Positions 1 to 11,819 of a stretch of DNA of 64,000 nt are shown in pieces. The notes under the pieces are model-generated. The model did not search any database. It worked only from the letters and a program-made list of their open reading frames with translations, and was not told the DNA's origin. Position 1 is the first letter of the stretch; each line of letters begins with the position of its first letter. The DNA is taken from assembly GCA_029379385.1 (NCBI GenBank), contig CM055613.1, positions 12,666,001-12,730,000 of the forward strand, written 5' to 3'. A program made the translations under genes and the position numbers. The stretch is from Quillaja saponaria (taxonomy: Eukaryota; Streptophyta; Magnoliopsida; Fabales; Quillajaceae).

Positions 1-626
1 GCCGCCTTTAAGACGAGCCTTGTCAAGACTGTAGGGGCAGTAGTTCCTGACGGCAGAGAGCTCATACGGCGACGTATCAAGAGCAAGCCATTGCTCAATG
101 GAGAATTGCTTCTGAGCACAGTTTCTGTGGGGCCCAGTGGAAGTCACCTCCACATAGTTGACATACCATCCGTGATGCGGACCCGATCCGTCGGAGGTAA
201 TATTAATGGCGCAAACCGGTCCGCTCAAGCACGGTACCCTCCCGCTGAAAATGTCAAGATTACCCCTCTCGAAGTAGTTGTGACCCGGCTCCATTATTCC
301 GGCCCACGCCTCGATGTCCCTGATTAAGATGTACTCGCCGTCATCGTCGTACAACCTGAGGCTGACGATGGAGTCGGTTCCTCCCTTGATGATCGACCCG
401 GTCCGAACATAGATCGTGAACACGCATTCATAGTCCTGCATTTATTGCATTATTAATGAAATGAAACACAAAATTATAAATAAATTAAATTAATCACTCA
501 GTAATTTTGAAGAAAGAGAAGAAAATAAGTGGAAGATTGAGAAAAGCTTACATCGGATCTAGCCATGGAGGCGAAGGAGAGCAAGAGGTAAGCAGAGAGA
601 AAGAGAAATTTGGAGTTGGGGGCCAT
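1..626 (-). CDS. PLAT domain-containing stress protein (3' end cut by window)
   Basis: Two exons are visible. Exon 1 (626-552) encodes a secretory signal peptide beginning MAPNSKFLFL, with a hydrophobic core and a likely cleavage near residues 20-24. It ends at a GT donor (GAT|GTAAGC). Exon 2 starts at 435 after a CAG acceptor and runs off the left edge in frame, giving about 170 residues, close to the usual length of about 180 for this family. The body reads as a PLAT/LH2 beta-sandwich of the plant PLAT-stress type: CVFTIYVRTGSIIKGGTDS, then LRLYDDDGEY, W-A-G-I, and a YVEVTSTGPH segment near the end with conserved cysteines. Arabidopsis relatives (PLAT1) are ER or extracellular single-domain proteins linked to abiotic stress tolerance. 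The catalytic lipoxygenase domain that often accompanies PLAT is absent. The identification is secure; only the C-terminal few residues are missing. Confidence 0.87.
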
Positions 627-1599
627 ATTTTGGTGTGAGAACTGAGAATACAAAGACTACAACACCACAATGCATAATTCATACCATTTTATAGATACTC
701 GCTCTTTCGAGTTTTTTTTTTTTTTAGGCTTACCAAATATTCTGGATGTGATTGGGTGTATCTTGCATCAAATGAGATATTGACACCTCAACATTCATCC
801 TAATATGACACATCATCAACTGACTTTTAAATTTGGAAAACTCGTTTTAAAATTTCAAGCCTCTCAAAATTGCGAAACAGACTGCATTTACTTTCTTGCC
901 ATTCTTATTTTTATAAATTTCCTAATAATTTTGTAAGACATTTATTCAGTATTAATAAATATAATTAAGTATTTACTTTAAAAAAAAATTATGTATTCAC
1001 TTTATATTTATCTATACTATAAAATATTAAAAGAAAAAAAATACAGATAAATATTGCATCCAGATTAATGGAATTCATAAAATTAAAATTTTTTTTTCTT
1101 CCAAATATGAATTATTTTCATCTGATAACAAAAATCTCTATATGACATAGACAAAAGTTTATTTTATTATACACGATGCTTATCCCACTCCCACGAGATT
1201 TTTTTCATCATTGGTCTTTCTTTAATATAATCATATCTCTTGGAAATAATTACGAAATTCCTCATTTCTCAAATAAATTCAGTGGCAAAATGGTCATTGC
1301 AGTGGCCTTGAAGACCAATTGCTTACTCACTGTTAATTAACGGAGTTGTGATCAGCTAGAGATGCATGTGAATGTGATTGTCGTTTTGGTATAAAAACGA
1401 ATATTCCATTATGTAATATGAAGGGTGAACTGATTATGATCTATCCGTATGCTTTTTGCACATGTCTTCTGTGGACATTATTGTAAAGTTTGAATTTAGG
1501 AGAACAACACGAATCCAATGTAATATATACTTCCAATTTATAAGGAAAGTTTTTTGTAAAGGCTACTGTTTCAAATAAATTTGTTATTAATTAAAATAT
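627..1599. other. Intergenic, AT-rich; nothing recognised
   Basis: This is the upstream side of the PLAT gene. It holds poly-T and poly-A runs and no convincing exon, RNA gene or transposon end. Confidence 0.5.
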
Positions 1600-2070
1600 T
1601 AAACGAGATAAGAGTCATAATTATTAGTACCGATTCGTACTATCCAGTATGGATGTATACCTGAGCCACTATCATTCAGTATAGACGTCCACCTTAGCCA
1701 CTTTCTGCGGTACAGACGCTCACTCCAGCCATCATCACCGGTATGAATATTCACCTCGGCCACTTTCTCTAGTATAGTAAGGATACCAACAAGGGTCCAT
1801 GTGTCCTTGTACCACAATGGTGGCAATTTCCCTACCTCAAAATACATGACAACTTATTACTAGACTAAAACACTTGTATATAAAAAAAGTAAGGTATTTA
1901 CCTAATCTAAGATTCCATTACCTCACTTTTACTATTCATATAAAGCAAATTCTAACTTATACATCGGAAGATTTTAGAGACATCTACCTCGACTTCTAAC
2001 TTTATCTCTTACACAGGGCTGACGTGAATCATTTTGAGACTAAACCAACACCCAAAAATTTAAACAGTGA
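1600..2070 (-). mobile_element. Possible degenerate solo LTR (Gypsy-like)
   Basis: On the minus strand this segment is richer in GC than its flanks. It ends in a stretch resembling the R/U5 part of many plant Gypsy LTRs, with an ACGTCAGCCCTGTGT-like block, a GAAGTCGAGG block and a CATCGGA-like remnant on the opposite strand. The short ORF here is not protein-like. No partner LTR, target-site duplication or internal coding region was found nearby, so this would be a solo or fragmentary LTR. The call rests on style rather than an alignment. Confidence 0.3.
1645..1780. repeat. Four degenerate tandem units of about 31 bp
   Basis: Four consecutive units each start GTAT or GTAC and carry a central CACC or CACT block followed by a GCCAC or GCCATC block. 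Spacing is 31-32 bp. Units have diverged but keep their phase. Confidence 0.6.
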
Positions 2071-2967
2071 ATCTCGACGAGCTTAACAGTAAATATAAAA
2101 TTTATTTTACAAATATCTCTTCAAAGTTGATATTATTGTTTGTAATCATTCATCTTTCATGACCGTTATAGGTACGTATATTACTCAACATACCTACAAA
2201 TATATAATTAAATCTGGTACCTACAACGCTTGGAACCTTTTTTATTAATTAAAAATTATGCATTTAAAACTGTTATTTGTTATTTTTTTTATATATATAC
2301 AGAAAATTGCAACCACAAGCTTAAAGTTCTGGACTTTTCCATTTATCTTTTCTCAAAGACCCAAAAAGAAAAAGAAAAAGAAAAAGAAAAAGAAAACCAC
2401 AAGGCCACCGTTGATTGTTTTCCTTTTGTTCAAAAGCCACTTTTGTACGATCTTTGACTAAAAGATTGTTATTGTCACAAAAAAACACTAATTAAAACTT
2501 TAGCTTAATTATAGAATACATTTTGTAGATCATCATGAGTTGGCCTAACCCTAGAATCAACTATCAAATACAGCTAGCTATTTCCATTAGCCCAACTAAT
2601 AATTCCCATCAAATAAACTAATAATTAAAATAGTATTAAAAGATTAGAAATGTGTATAACTTAAGAGGTGTAGTTGTTGACCAGGTAAAACAAAACCAAA
2701 AATAGGGATTTCATTATGCACAAATTAAATAAGGGACAAAAAGAGCTGTAGTCATATCCCTAAATAACTCACTAACTCTCACAGTTTCCTCATAATTAAA
2801 AATGCTTTGTGTTTCGAAGTTGTAATTAAACCAAATCCCTACTCCTCTCTTTCATACAATTTCTCAATCTTCGTCCAACCATGTTGTCTACCTCTCCATG
2901 CATCTCCATGCAAAACTTTTCACATTATTTGCCCTTCTCTCCCTCCTCCTAACCTCTTTTCTGCACA
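2071..2967. other. Intergenic, upstream of the NHL-like gene
   Basis: AT-rich DNA with an (AAAAAG)n tract near 2366-2395. No exon is recognised. The last 150 bases are pyrimidine-rich (CTCTC/TTTC), typical of a plant 5' leader for the gene that starts at 2968. Confidence 0.5.
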
Positions 2968-3744
2968 ATGGAGGGGAAGGTCACACCACCAGAAAACGAC
3001 CACTCTAACGACGACCCTCCACTGTGGCTGTCACCATCACTCCCTTTCTCTCCCAGCCGCGAAACCTACATTATCCAAATCCAAAAGGATCAAGTATACC
3101 GTGTTCCGCCACCGGAAAACACCTTATTCCTCCAACGCATCAGAAACCAGGCTCAAGAAAACAAAAACAACATCTGCCGGTGTTCCAAACGATTATGCTA
3201 CATCGGTCTCGCTGTGCTCGCTTTTATTCTCATCCTTTGCATTACCCTAGGAGTCTTGCACTCCGTACTCCAACCTAAACCACCTTCCTTTTCCGCCACA
3301 AATGTTGTCGTAAAAAACGTCACTCAATCATCTGGACGTAAAAGTAACTCAAGACTTCAGTTTGAGGTTACACTGATGGTCAAGAACCCTAATGGCAGAA
3401 TGGGAATTAATTATGAGAAAGATGGGAAGGCTTCCTTTGCTTTCAAGAAAAAGAATGTGGCTAATGGTGAATTTCCTACGTTGTATCAAGAACAAGATGC
3501 GTCCACAAAGGTTAAAGTTTCACTTGTCGGGTCCAATCAGGCATTGCCAGGTGAGATGGACAAGAGCATGAACGATAAAAAGTCGAATATACCGATTTCT
3601 TTGGATTTGAAAATGAAGATTCCCGTAAGTACGAGATTTGGAGTGATTAGTTGGGATATGGAGAAGGAAGTGGAATGTAAGATTAAGTTGAGTAAACTGA
3701 AGGCAGGCACAAAAGTGTCATCGCAAGCATGTGAGACCAATTGA
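2968..3744 (+). CDS. NDR1/HIN1-like (NHL) LEA_2-family membrane protein
   Basis: A single uninterrupted exon encodes 258 residues. The N-terminal 75 residues are cytosolic in style and rich in Pro, Ser and charged residues, ending in a Cys/Arg/Lys cluster (ICRCSKRLCYIG). One strong membrane segment follows at about residues 77-100 (LAVLAFILILCITLGVL). The extracytosolic part reads as a LEA_2/WHy-type beta-sandwich: FSATNVVVKNV, F-E-V-T-L-M-VKNPN, then ISLDLKMKIPVSTRFGVI and a basic end. Arabidopsis relatives include NHL proteins and the plain LEA hydroxyproline-rich glycoprotein family. They sit at the plasma membrane and are linked to defence and stress signalling, but most have no defined biochemical activity. 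The ATG at 2968 is preferred because it opens the whole domain order and is preceded by a pyrimidine-rich leader. The specific subfamily is not assigned. Confidence 0.85.
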   Translation: MEGKVTPPENDHSNDDPPLWLSPSLPFSPSRETYIIQIQKDQVYRVPPPENTLFLQRIRNQAQENKNNICRCSKRLCYIGLAVLAFILILCITLGVLHSVLQPKPPSFSATNVVVKNVTQSSGRKSNSRLQFEVTLMVKNPNGRMGINYEKDGKASFAFKKKNVANGEFPTLYQEQDASTKVKVSLVGSNQALPGEMDKSMNDKKSNIPISLDLKMKIPVSTRFGVISWDMEKEVECKIKLSKLKAGTKVSSQACETN

Positions 3745-6700
3745 AATTATGCCACCAAAGTTAATTAGAAAAAAGAAAAAAAAAAATGATGTTTGGTATT
3801 AGGAGAAGTGAATCATGCACTTATAAATATTCTGGATACTTATTATGTTAGCAATGTGGAAGATATCATATTCACACTAGTTAAGAAATTAGTTTCTTCG
3901 TTTTTTTTTTTTTTTTTTTTTTTTTTGTAAAAAAATACATTTTCTTAGTCTAAATATCTTAACTCAATTTTTTTTAATTTCTTCTTCATTTAAGGATTGT
4001 TTTAGAGAAAATCTTTTGAGTCATCTATTTTTGTTAATTTGAAGTACAAATTCATAGAATATAGAAATTTACATATTAGGTGTGTATCGTTGTGATTTAA
4101 TCCTACATGCATACTTTGTTTTATATATACCACCCATATATGGACATTTGATTAACTGCAATTTAATTTTCCTGCCTGCATTTGTCGCGGTGGACTGTAA
4201 ACAAAATTAACTTGGTTTATAGAGGCCCGCGGTGGAAAGCCCATGTTACATGGGTTTTCAGTTTGTAGCCATTCCGAGTTGGGCTTTTTAAGCATTACCC
4301 TAAACTAGTTTTGAACCTTGTATTCTTGTTAACAATTTGCATATAAATAGTTCGATTTAAAACCAAGAAAGAGCTAAAGATCAGATCAGAAGTACAAAGA
4401 ACATGGTAGAAAGGTGAAGTATATAGTGATTAAAAATAAAATTTCAGCTCAAGGCCTTGAATAATTTTTTTTATGAATGCCACATAGTTTTTTAGAATAT
4501 GCTATGAATGTTCCCCACCATAGAAGTCTATGCTTGACCCTAAACTCTTTTTTCAATTAAACCAAAGGGCAAGGCCATTTTATACTAAACTATTAATAAT
4601 AACTAACTTCAATGCATGGTCCAGCTCTTTATCCACACCCCCAAAAAAAATCACTGTTTTGCTTCATATATATAATATTAGTGCAACAGAAGTAACTGGA
4701 GGAGTTCTAACTACAACTTGGTTTAAAGCAGAATTTCCTAACTATAATTTTATTTAAACTATGGCCAAAAAAACACAAAAAAAAACAAAGCAATATTAAT
4801 ATGACTATCATGGTTTGGATAAGGTTCTTTAATCTTGACTTTGAGATATATCTTAGTATTTAACAGAGTTGAAATCAAAATTTAAACTATTAGGTGGAAG
4901 TGAAAGGTAAACTTATTATGATAAAAAGTATACATAAAATAAATTTTGGTTTTATTTGAAAAAAAGGATGTTATAATCAATTAGTGACTCATTCAGACGA
5001 ATCATGAGCCTTTCAAATTGGGAAAAAGTATAGTATTTTTGCTTTCATGTTTTTTACTTTCATTTAATGCAATGAACATGAACACATGAACATGAAGAAA
5101 GCAAGAGATCCCACCCACACACCAATGAGGCAATGACCCACTTACACACATTACCAATCATTCATTTATTTCTCTTCATCAGTCCCTTTCCTACATATAT
5201 GGGGATTCTGATGGTCTCTACCCATCATCCCTCAACACTAAGGCACTGTTCCTGCCTTTTGCTCCCCATGACAAAGGCATCTGGGTCACACATGGGTGTC
5301 CATGTGACCAACGATTTAAGTACTTTGGCACATTCAATATACATACACTGCTATGCCTTTAACTTAGCCCTATATTCTTATTTATGTATCTATGGTACTA
5401 ATTCAATAGACAAACCATGCAGTGCAGCTATCTAGACAACCACTTTCCAAATATATATAAAGATAGTTAGCTTGACCCTCAAGGCGGGGACCGATTCCCT
5501 AAACTAGGAAACTACCACACTTGGAAGACGCTGAATTAATGTATTAGTTGTTTAAGAATCAACACGTGTTATTCGATGACCATCCCTAACCAAAATGAGA
5601 TTGCTGGCACCTCATGTCAAATGCCAAGACGATCGAGGAGGTTCCTTTCCAGATTCCTCCAAGCTTTTCTTTATGATTAATGAACCAAAATGGACTCTAC
5701 ATGTACGAATTCCATATCGTATATACGTGATCAATTATATTATAATTACAAGAAACTGTCGTAGCTGCTATTGATAATAGCAATAGTGTCGCAGATGCTC
5801 ATTTACCACAGCACGTTGTTATTGATAAGCTGTCATCGACATCACTATATTTTTAATGATGGATCATGATGATGAAACACAATTGATTTTGGGTGTGTAA
5901 TTTTTGTATTATAAAAGGTTGGGGTTGGTGGGAGCAAGAGGGTTTTTATACGATCATATTTAAAAAATGAGTTTAAAGAACTAAAAATCAAGAACATATA
6001 TAGAGTGGTGGAATTGGAATTGAGCGATTAATTGCTTTCAACTTTTGCTTTCTTTCCACCAATAATTGAAGCTTAGGAAGACTTGGTTTAATTCAGTTAA
6101 GGGTACCAATGATGAAGAATGGATCTAGTGCCATACCCCCCATCTTTCCACGTTCGACATAGATTTATTGCAAGCAGCTCTCTAGCTCTAGCTCTAGCTA
6201 TAGCTAGCAGAGTGTTTTTATCAAAGATTGGAGGCATGTTAGTGTCTTGGTACTAGCTAGCCAATCCAAAATATCTATCTATGCATGTTTTTATTCTTCC
6301 CATCAAACATCTTCTTTTTAAGTTTAAAGTGGATTCCAACTCCTCATTCAACCATAGATTCCCTTTACAAGCTGGGTGGGTTTCACTTTCACCAACGACC
6401 TACCAAAAAGCCTAATTAACTATTTTTCTTCTTTGCAAATTGTAGAATTAGACAAAATTGAAGCAGATTGTATATATCCATAAGGTGGGTTCCTTCAAAT
6501 CTAGGCACCCAATAGGGGCAAACTGTTGTATCTGTCCTCAAGCAATAGTTTTTTTCTACTTGCAGAGAGCCCATAACCATAATCTAGTAGTTGGTTTTCT
6601 TCTTTGTTATTCGCCTGACTAAACCCATATGCCCTTGATCCGTTGCAACTGGGGCTCAGTAAATATATAGATGTGATATAGGACTCAACACACACGCCAA

Positions 6701-8933
6701 CCCTCATAAATCTCACACCACAACTTGAAGCGTCACAATAAAGTGTGGTATATGTAAATTTATAAACCGACACCTGTTGCATTACACAAGAAATTTGCTT
6801 TCATAGACTACAAATTATTGGCAGCAGAGTACATGAACCTAATAACTAAAGGAGTTAAGGGGATAAGATCAAAGGGGTATCCCATAGATGCCAATGAGTA
6901 ATTGAGAGAAACCAGCAATGAGTTTGTATTTGGACACAGACAAGGAATAATTCAAATATGGAATAACGACATACAATTGATCACCATTCTTTGTTTTGGC
7001 CATATTCTATAGTACACCATTCCTTAGATAAAAAGAGTAGGTAGCTCATCAGAACTTGCCCTTTTGAGTCAGCTTGCCTGAGATACCACCAAAGTTAGAA
7101 TTGGAAATTACCCCTTCCCATCACAGTCTGTGAAGGGGCCCCGGCCCTTTTGTTACCTGAATATCCAATGATCCAATCATAAATTAATGGTGATGATGAT
7201 CTTATCCCCTAAGTTTGGATATCTTTGTGAATTAGGATGAGACCCATTTGACATGCTCTTTCATATTAATCAATTTCTGATTAATCTAGCTAGGTTACAG
7301 AGAACATAGGCTTTATGTTTGAAAACAAATAAAACCCAGAATGGAAGTCCATTGGTGCCAATTATGAAGCACACCTAGCAATTATAGTGCACTGAATAGA
7401 ACTAAGATGTTAAATTCACCTAGAAATATATGTGTTATAAAGCATATGTCCTTGCTTAAAGAGTTCCTTGAAATGGTGGAAAACTATTGACGAATATACG
7501 TCATATCTAAGGTGATCTTTGCTTAATTAATTGAATTATTGGTTTTTGCCTCCATTTTAACAGTTGTTAAGTGAGAAATGAGCTCTTTTGTGTGAAAACT
7601 TTGATTGGTGGATTTGATTTTTCGGGGACAAATTAATCATCTAACTTTGTTTTTGCTTAAAAACCCAGCCAAAAGTTAGTTAGGGTATACTGGATCAAAT
7701 TATCGAATTTTACAGCCTAATTTATGTTAATTATGTATTTATCAATTTTAGTATGCTTGTACAACCTATCTAAATAGGAACCTGTCAGATATAAGCCGAT
7801 CAATAAGAGTTATGAGATGGAGCTCGTCGATAGTGAGCCGATCAATCATATGATGTGGATGTAATAAGATGGCCTGGCCTATTGGAGTCTAACTTGGATA
7901 TCATATTAGAGATTCATTCTTACAAATTAATTAATTGATAACAAAATAAGAGTCACAATTAAAGGAGTGTGAACCCCTACTGCAAATCATCAATTACTGA
8001 ACCATTTCTAGAGAAATTCTTTTCACAACTTAGATGATGACAAAGTGTCCAAAGGTTCTTATACTGAATACACATCTTACAACAAGTTTAAGGGAACACA
8101 AAAAATATATAAATAATATACACTAGAGCTCTTTGAGTTTTCTTTAAAAACTTTAACCTCTTAGCAAAAAATATAAAAAAATAAAGAACTTTAAAATCAA
8201 TACAGAACCGCCCACCCCAGCTTCCATTACCCCCTCGAAAGGGCACCAAGTGAAGGATGCCAAATAAAGTTACTGGTATCATTATTCCGGCCCTCCCCCG
8301 GAAAAGAACAGTCATTTCACCCACTAAATCAAATGTAATATTCACAACAAAGGGAAAAAGAAAATCACAGTGCATCAATCCTTAATTTGCACAAAGTTAA
8401 TTAAAAATATTTAAAGGTACAAAATTGAGTTAAATATCTCGGTAATTCTTAATTTTCATATTACATGCATTTGTTGAGAATTATTTCGAAAACGAGAATT
8501 CTTCACATGTTTGAAAAGGCCAATTAATGACTTTGCCCATATCTTGACTAAGGAAAATTTGCTAATTTAATTTATTGATTTTAATTTAGAAGATTATAAT
8601 TAAAGGAAACCGTGGGCAAGAGAGAGAGAGAGAGAGAGAGAGAGGTAGTAAAATCTTTATCCATTGAACTAAGTACTTGTAAAGTTACATAACTTTTTTC
8701 CTTGTACGCGAGTAGTTACATAATGAAGTACAAGGCCTTGAGACCAAATTAAGAAAGACTAATAATACTTTTTGTCTTTCCTTTTATTTCTTTCTTCCTA
8801 GTTGCTACACAAAAGGTACAAACTTCTATATCCTAATTAATTCCTATCCTTAATTAAATATTTTGTTTTTGTTTTCAAGTTTAAGGATAGGGATGTATTA
8901 ATTGATTTCACTTCCAATATTTCCATCTAGTTT
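3745..8933. other. Long intergenic region, no gene recognised
   Basis: It contains a 26-base poly-T run (3901-3926), many AT-rich stretches, and scattered ORFs under 100 codons with no family resemblance. I looked for mature sequences of common conserved plant microRNAs (miR156, 159/319, 160, 164, 166, 167, 171, 172, 393, 394, 396) and saw none. No tRNA was seen. Confidence 0.5.
8619..8644. repeat. (AG)n microsatellite
   Basis: About 13 uninterrupted AG units lie about 290 bp beyond the stop codon of the TPP gene. Confidence 0.9.
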
Positions 8934-11077
8934 TCACAATCCCAAATTTGCTCTCAAGGATGGTCTTTTCCATTCTACTAAACGTTGCAGGAAATCCATC
9001 ACCTGCATCGAAAATAAAATGTTCAAATTAGTTACTAGTAGTGGTGGCCATGCAAAAGTACACAAAAGAGTGGCAACAAAGCTATTATAATACGTGCCTC
9101 CTTGGGTTCTTGTAAAGAGTAAGATGCACTTGTGTCCTTCGGAAATTTTGAGACAAGAATTCCATAGCCTTGTCCTCTGTCTCTTAGAATCTGCACAAAG
9201 AAAGTAAAAACAAAACCATTATTAATATTTCCCAAAAATAAGAAACTCAAACTAATGAAGATGAACAATATTGGATACCTTGAATGCATCTTCATCCGTT
9301 CGATCATCTCCAATATAAACAGGAAAAACATTGTTACAGTTGGCGAATCCTGTTTAAAAGGATTTATTATTATAATTAGTGAAACATTAATTAAAATATA
9401 GTTTCATTAATTTGGCAGAATAGAATAATAATATCCAACGAGGCAGTGATGGAGGCTTCTTTATAAAATAGGACTTTGTGGTTGTGAATTTATTATATTT
9501 AACAATGATTAAAGTATGTCTTTTTGATTAATTAATAAAATAATCAATTAAGTAAACAATAAATACTTAAATTAAATTAAATTAAACTCACCAAGTGACT
9601 CTAACAAAAATTCCAGGGCCTTCCCTTTGTCCCATTTAATAGTAGGACGGATTTCCAACACCTGTGTATTACAAAATGGATATTGAAAATGAGATAGGCG
9701 TCTCTCCCCTCTTAATCACAAACTGAAAAATAAAAATACTTTTTAAAAATTTAAAGAAAAATAAACCTAAAAATACATGAAAATAATGCTCATGTCCCAC
9801 CTTTCTTCCTTGGGTAAGTCGAAGCTTTGGGAACTCCTTCAACACTGATCTTACTTGTTGAGCCAGTTCACTCCATTTCTGTAAACATAGACCTTAATTT
9901 GTTAGAAAAAAAACTTATATACGATTAATGAAAGTAATAATTAGTAGCAAAATAATTTGGGGTTATACCTTTTCCTCAACACAACGAAAGTGAACAGAGA
10001 TACTGAACTTGTTGTTCTCCACCATAGCTCCTGGGGTTGATTTTGTGTTTTCAACTAACTTTTTGTAAACTGCATCCATCATTGGAAGAAATTCACTGGC
10101 AGGTTGGAACAGAACTGCTTCATTGCCCTGTAATATGATTTTCACTTGAAACGTATAAGAAGAAGAAGAAATTCAAAGCCTTTTGGGACTGCAGTACTGT
10201 TCTAACATCTGACTCACCTTTTTGTATTTGGAGCCTTTTGTTGGTCCTTTAATATCCATGCCATGGCTACCGGCATAGTACAATTCTGCCAAGCGTACAA
10301 AGCTATAGACCTAAAGTTTGCAGAGCAATATATATATAATTAGTTCAGAAGAAAATAGAGCAGGGGAGGAAGAGTGGGTTTTTGAAAGAATTGACAGACA
10401 GCTTGAAAAAAATGTACCTTGTCTCTGCATCTGCCACTCACTATAGCAGTGGGAAAACATCGTGCGAGTTTTCTTACTGTTTTTCTCATCTGATTTGGAG
10501 AAAGAAAATTTTTTTAGTTAGAAATTCAAAGAAGTAGACAAACATAGGCTGAATAAGAGAAAAACTAACCGCATCAGACATGAAAGCACGATCTGGGTCA
10601 TCCACTATTGGTGAAAGGGTGCCATCATAGTCCAAAAACATAACTATTTGCTTTCCCCTTGAGGCTTCGATTATTTGCTCAAACATATCCAATGCAGATG
10701 GGTGGTGAACCTATTTTGTCAATAACCAAAATCGAATTCTTTGTTAGCATGTAAATTGAATTCCTCAAAGAAAAACAACCAAAATCTTTGAGACTGGTGC
10801 TTACAATCCAAGAACTTTGCTCTTCAGCCAGAGAAGGTGTAGATTTGATATGGGTTGGAGAAGAAGCTCTCATTGAGTCAACCCATGCATTAATTCTTTC
10901 AGCTCCATTAATTTCAAGGTTCTTCAAAAACTTCTTCCTTGAAATTGAAATGTACCCACCTGGTACTGACGGCGGTTTTTGTGCCGTGGTTGTGAAAATG
11001 GAGGAGTTGTTTACGGCAACAGTAATCATATTGATTCCTGATTTAGCATCTGACACTAGCATGTTTTTTTGTGTCAT
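8934..11077 (-). CDS. TPP: Trehalose-6-phosphate phosphatase (TPP)
   Basis: Dephosphorylates trehalose 6-phosphate to trehalose, which controls the T6P sugar signal. Ten coding exons give 372 residues, a normal length for single-domain plant TPPs: 11077-10805, 10710-10570, 10489-10418, 10310-10218, 10127-9969, 9878-9801, 9661-9592, 9349-9279, 9190-9098 and 9002-8934. The lengths sum to 373 codons with consistent phases. HAD-family signatures are present: [12 protein letters not shown] (nucleophile Asp) in exon 3, [13 protein letters not shown] in exon 5, and [13 protein letters not shown] in exon 9. The C-terminus is [14 protein letters not shown]. The start is the ATG at 11077, 14 bases after a TAG acceptor at 11091. 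This ends an intron in the 5' UTR whose donor is at 11196. The last intron has a GC donor (GAG|GCACGT) instead of GT; all others are GT-AG. Intact by reading. Confidence 0.95.
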
Positions 11078-11196
11078 GGTGATGAAATTCACTACAAAAC
11101 AACACACACCATATCAGAAATGCACAAGAGACAGAGCTTAAGAATTTCTGTATGAATCAAAATCAAGGAAGAAATTATTGACGAAAAATCAAATAC

Positions 11197-11385
11197 CTTA
11201 AGATCTGGGCCGGGACTGGGAGGCAATAACAGCTGTTTGTTGGTTCTATGCTTTAAAGTAGCTGATGATTAAAACAGAGTGCTCTGTATGCGTAGGCTTT
11301 AATGGCAGCCCAACAAACTAGGACAGAAATTTCGAAGAGGAAGAGAGAAAGGAATAGTGAGAGAGCGAGCGAGCGAATGTGAGCG
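11197..11385 (-). other. Predicted non-coding first exon of TPP
   Basis: A leader exon rich in CTCTCT and CGCTCGCT lies between the predicted transcription start, about 30 bases below the TATA box at 11418-11411, and a donor (TTAAG|GTATTT) at 11197/11196. It splices to 11091 in the exon holding the start codon. The exact 5' end is inferred. Confidence 0.55.
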
Positions 11386-11410
11386 AGAGAGACAGAGCTC
11401 CGAGTGGTCG

Positions 11411-11813
11411 ATTTATAGTTACAACCAGACACTAACGGACGAGACCATTGAACCATTCCCAAAACTCTCAGGTAGGACCTACCTTTTCAAAACAACTGTG
11501 GGTCCCACGTCTTTGAAATCCTTGATGGGGCCACCATACTACACGTGGTTCCCACCACTTCATGGACAAATGTTTTTTTGGCCTCTATTTGAACTTTCGA
11601 AAGTAACCCCTTATTGTCTTTGAAAATTGCAGATTCAACCCCCAGCCGTCTTCTATTTGTAATTGACTAATTGTATTTGTATATTGAAGCAGTCAATTAG
11701 ACGCAGTCAGGCAAACACAAATATTTAACAGCCTCCCACCACAACTTCCTCTTTCTCCATCCACGTGCCCAACATCCTTAGCCGTCTCGTCTCATGTGGG
11801 TTTCTGCCACGTG
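11411..11813 (-). promoter_or_regulatory. TPP promoter: TATA box and three G-boxes
   Basis: A CTATAAAT element on the minus strand at 11418-11411 fits a TATA box for TPP. Three palindromic CACGTG G-boxes lie further upstream at 11542-11547, 11762-11767 and 11808-11813. The last sits in a GCCACGTGGGC context, the typical ABRE/G-box form bound by bZIP and bHLH factors. This suggests control by ABA, light or sugar, as reported for some TPP genes; the link here is inference. Confidence 0.6.
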
Positions 11814-11819
11814 GGCAAA

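Noticed and set aside
1599..1847. 82-codon minus-strand open frame
   Set aside because: The frame follows the 31-bp tandem repeats and an LTR-like sequence; the composition is not protein-like.
6170..6215. Repeated TAGCTCTAGCTCTAGC stretch
   Set aside because: A simple AGCT-type microsatellite, not a regulatory or RNA structure.
6850..7213. Complementary 13-14 base blocks (GGGGATAAGATCA and its complement) about 340 bp apart, possible hairpin
   Set aside because: Pairing does not extend beyond the short block and no microRNA-like arm is present.
8088..8378. 96-codon minus-strand open frame in a slightly GC-richer patch
   Set aside because: Considered as an organelle-DNA insert or a small membrane protein. 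No organelle gene or family was recognised, and the ORF has no intron or promoter support.
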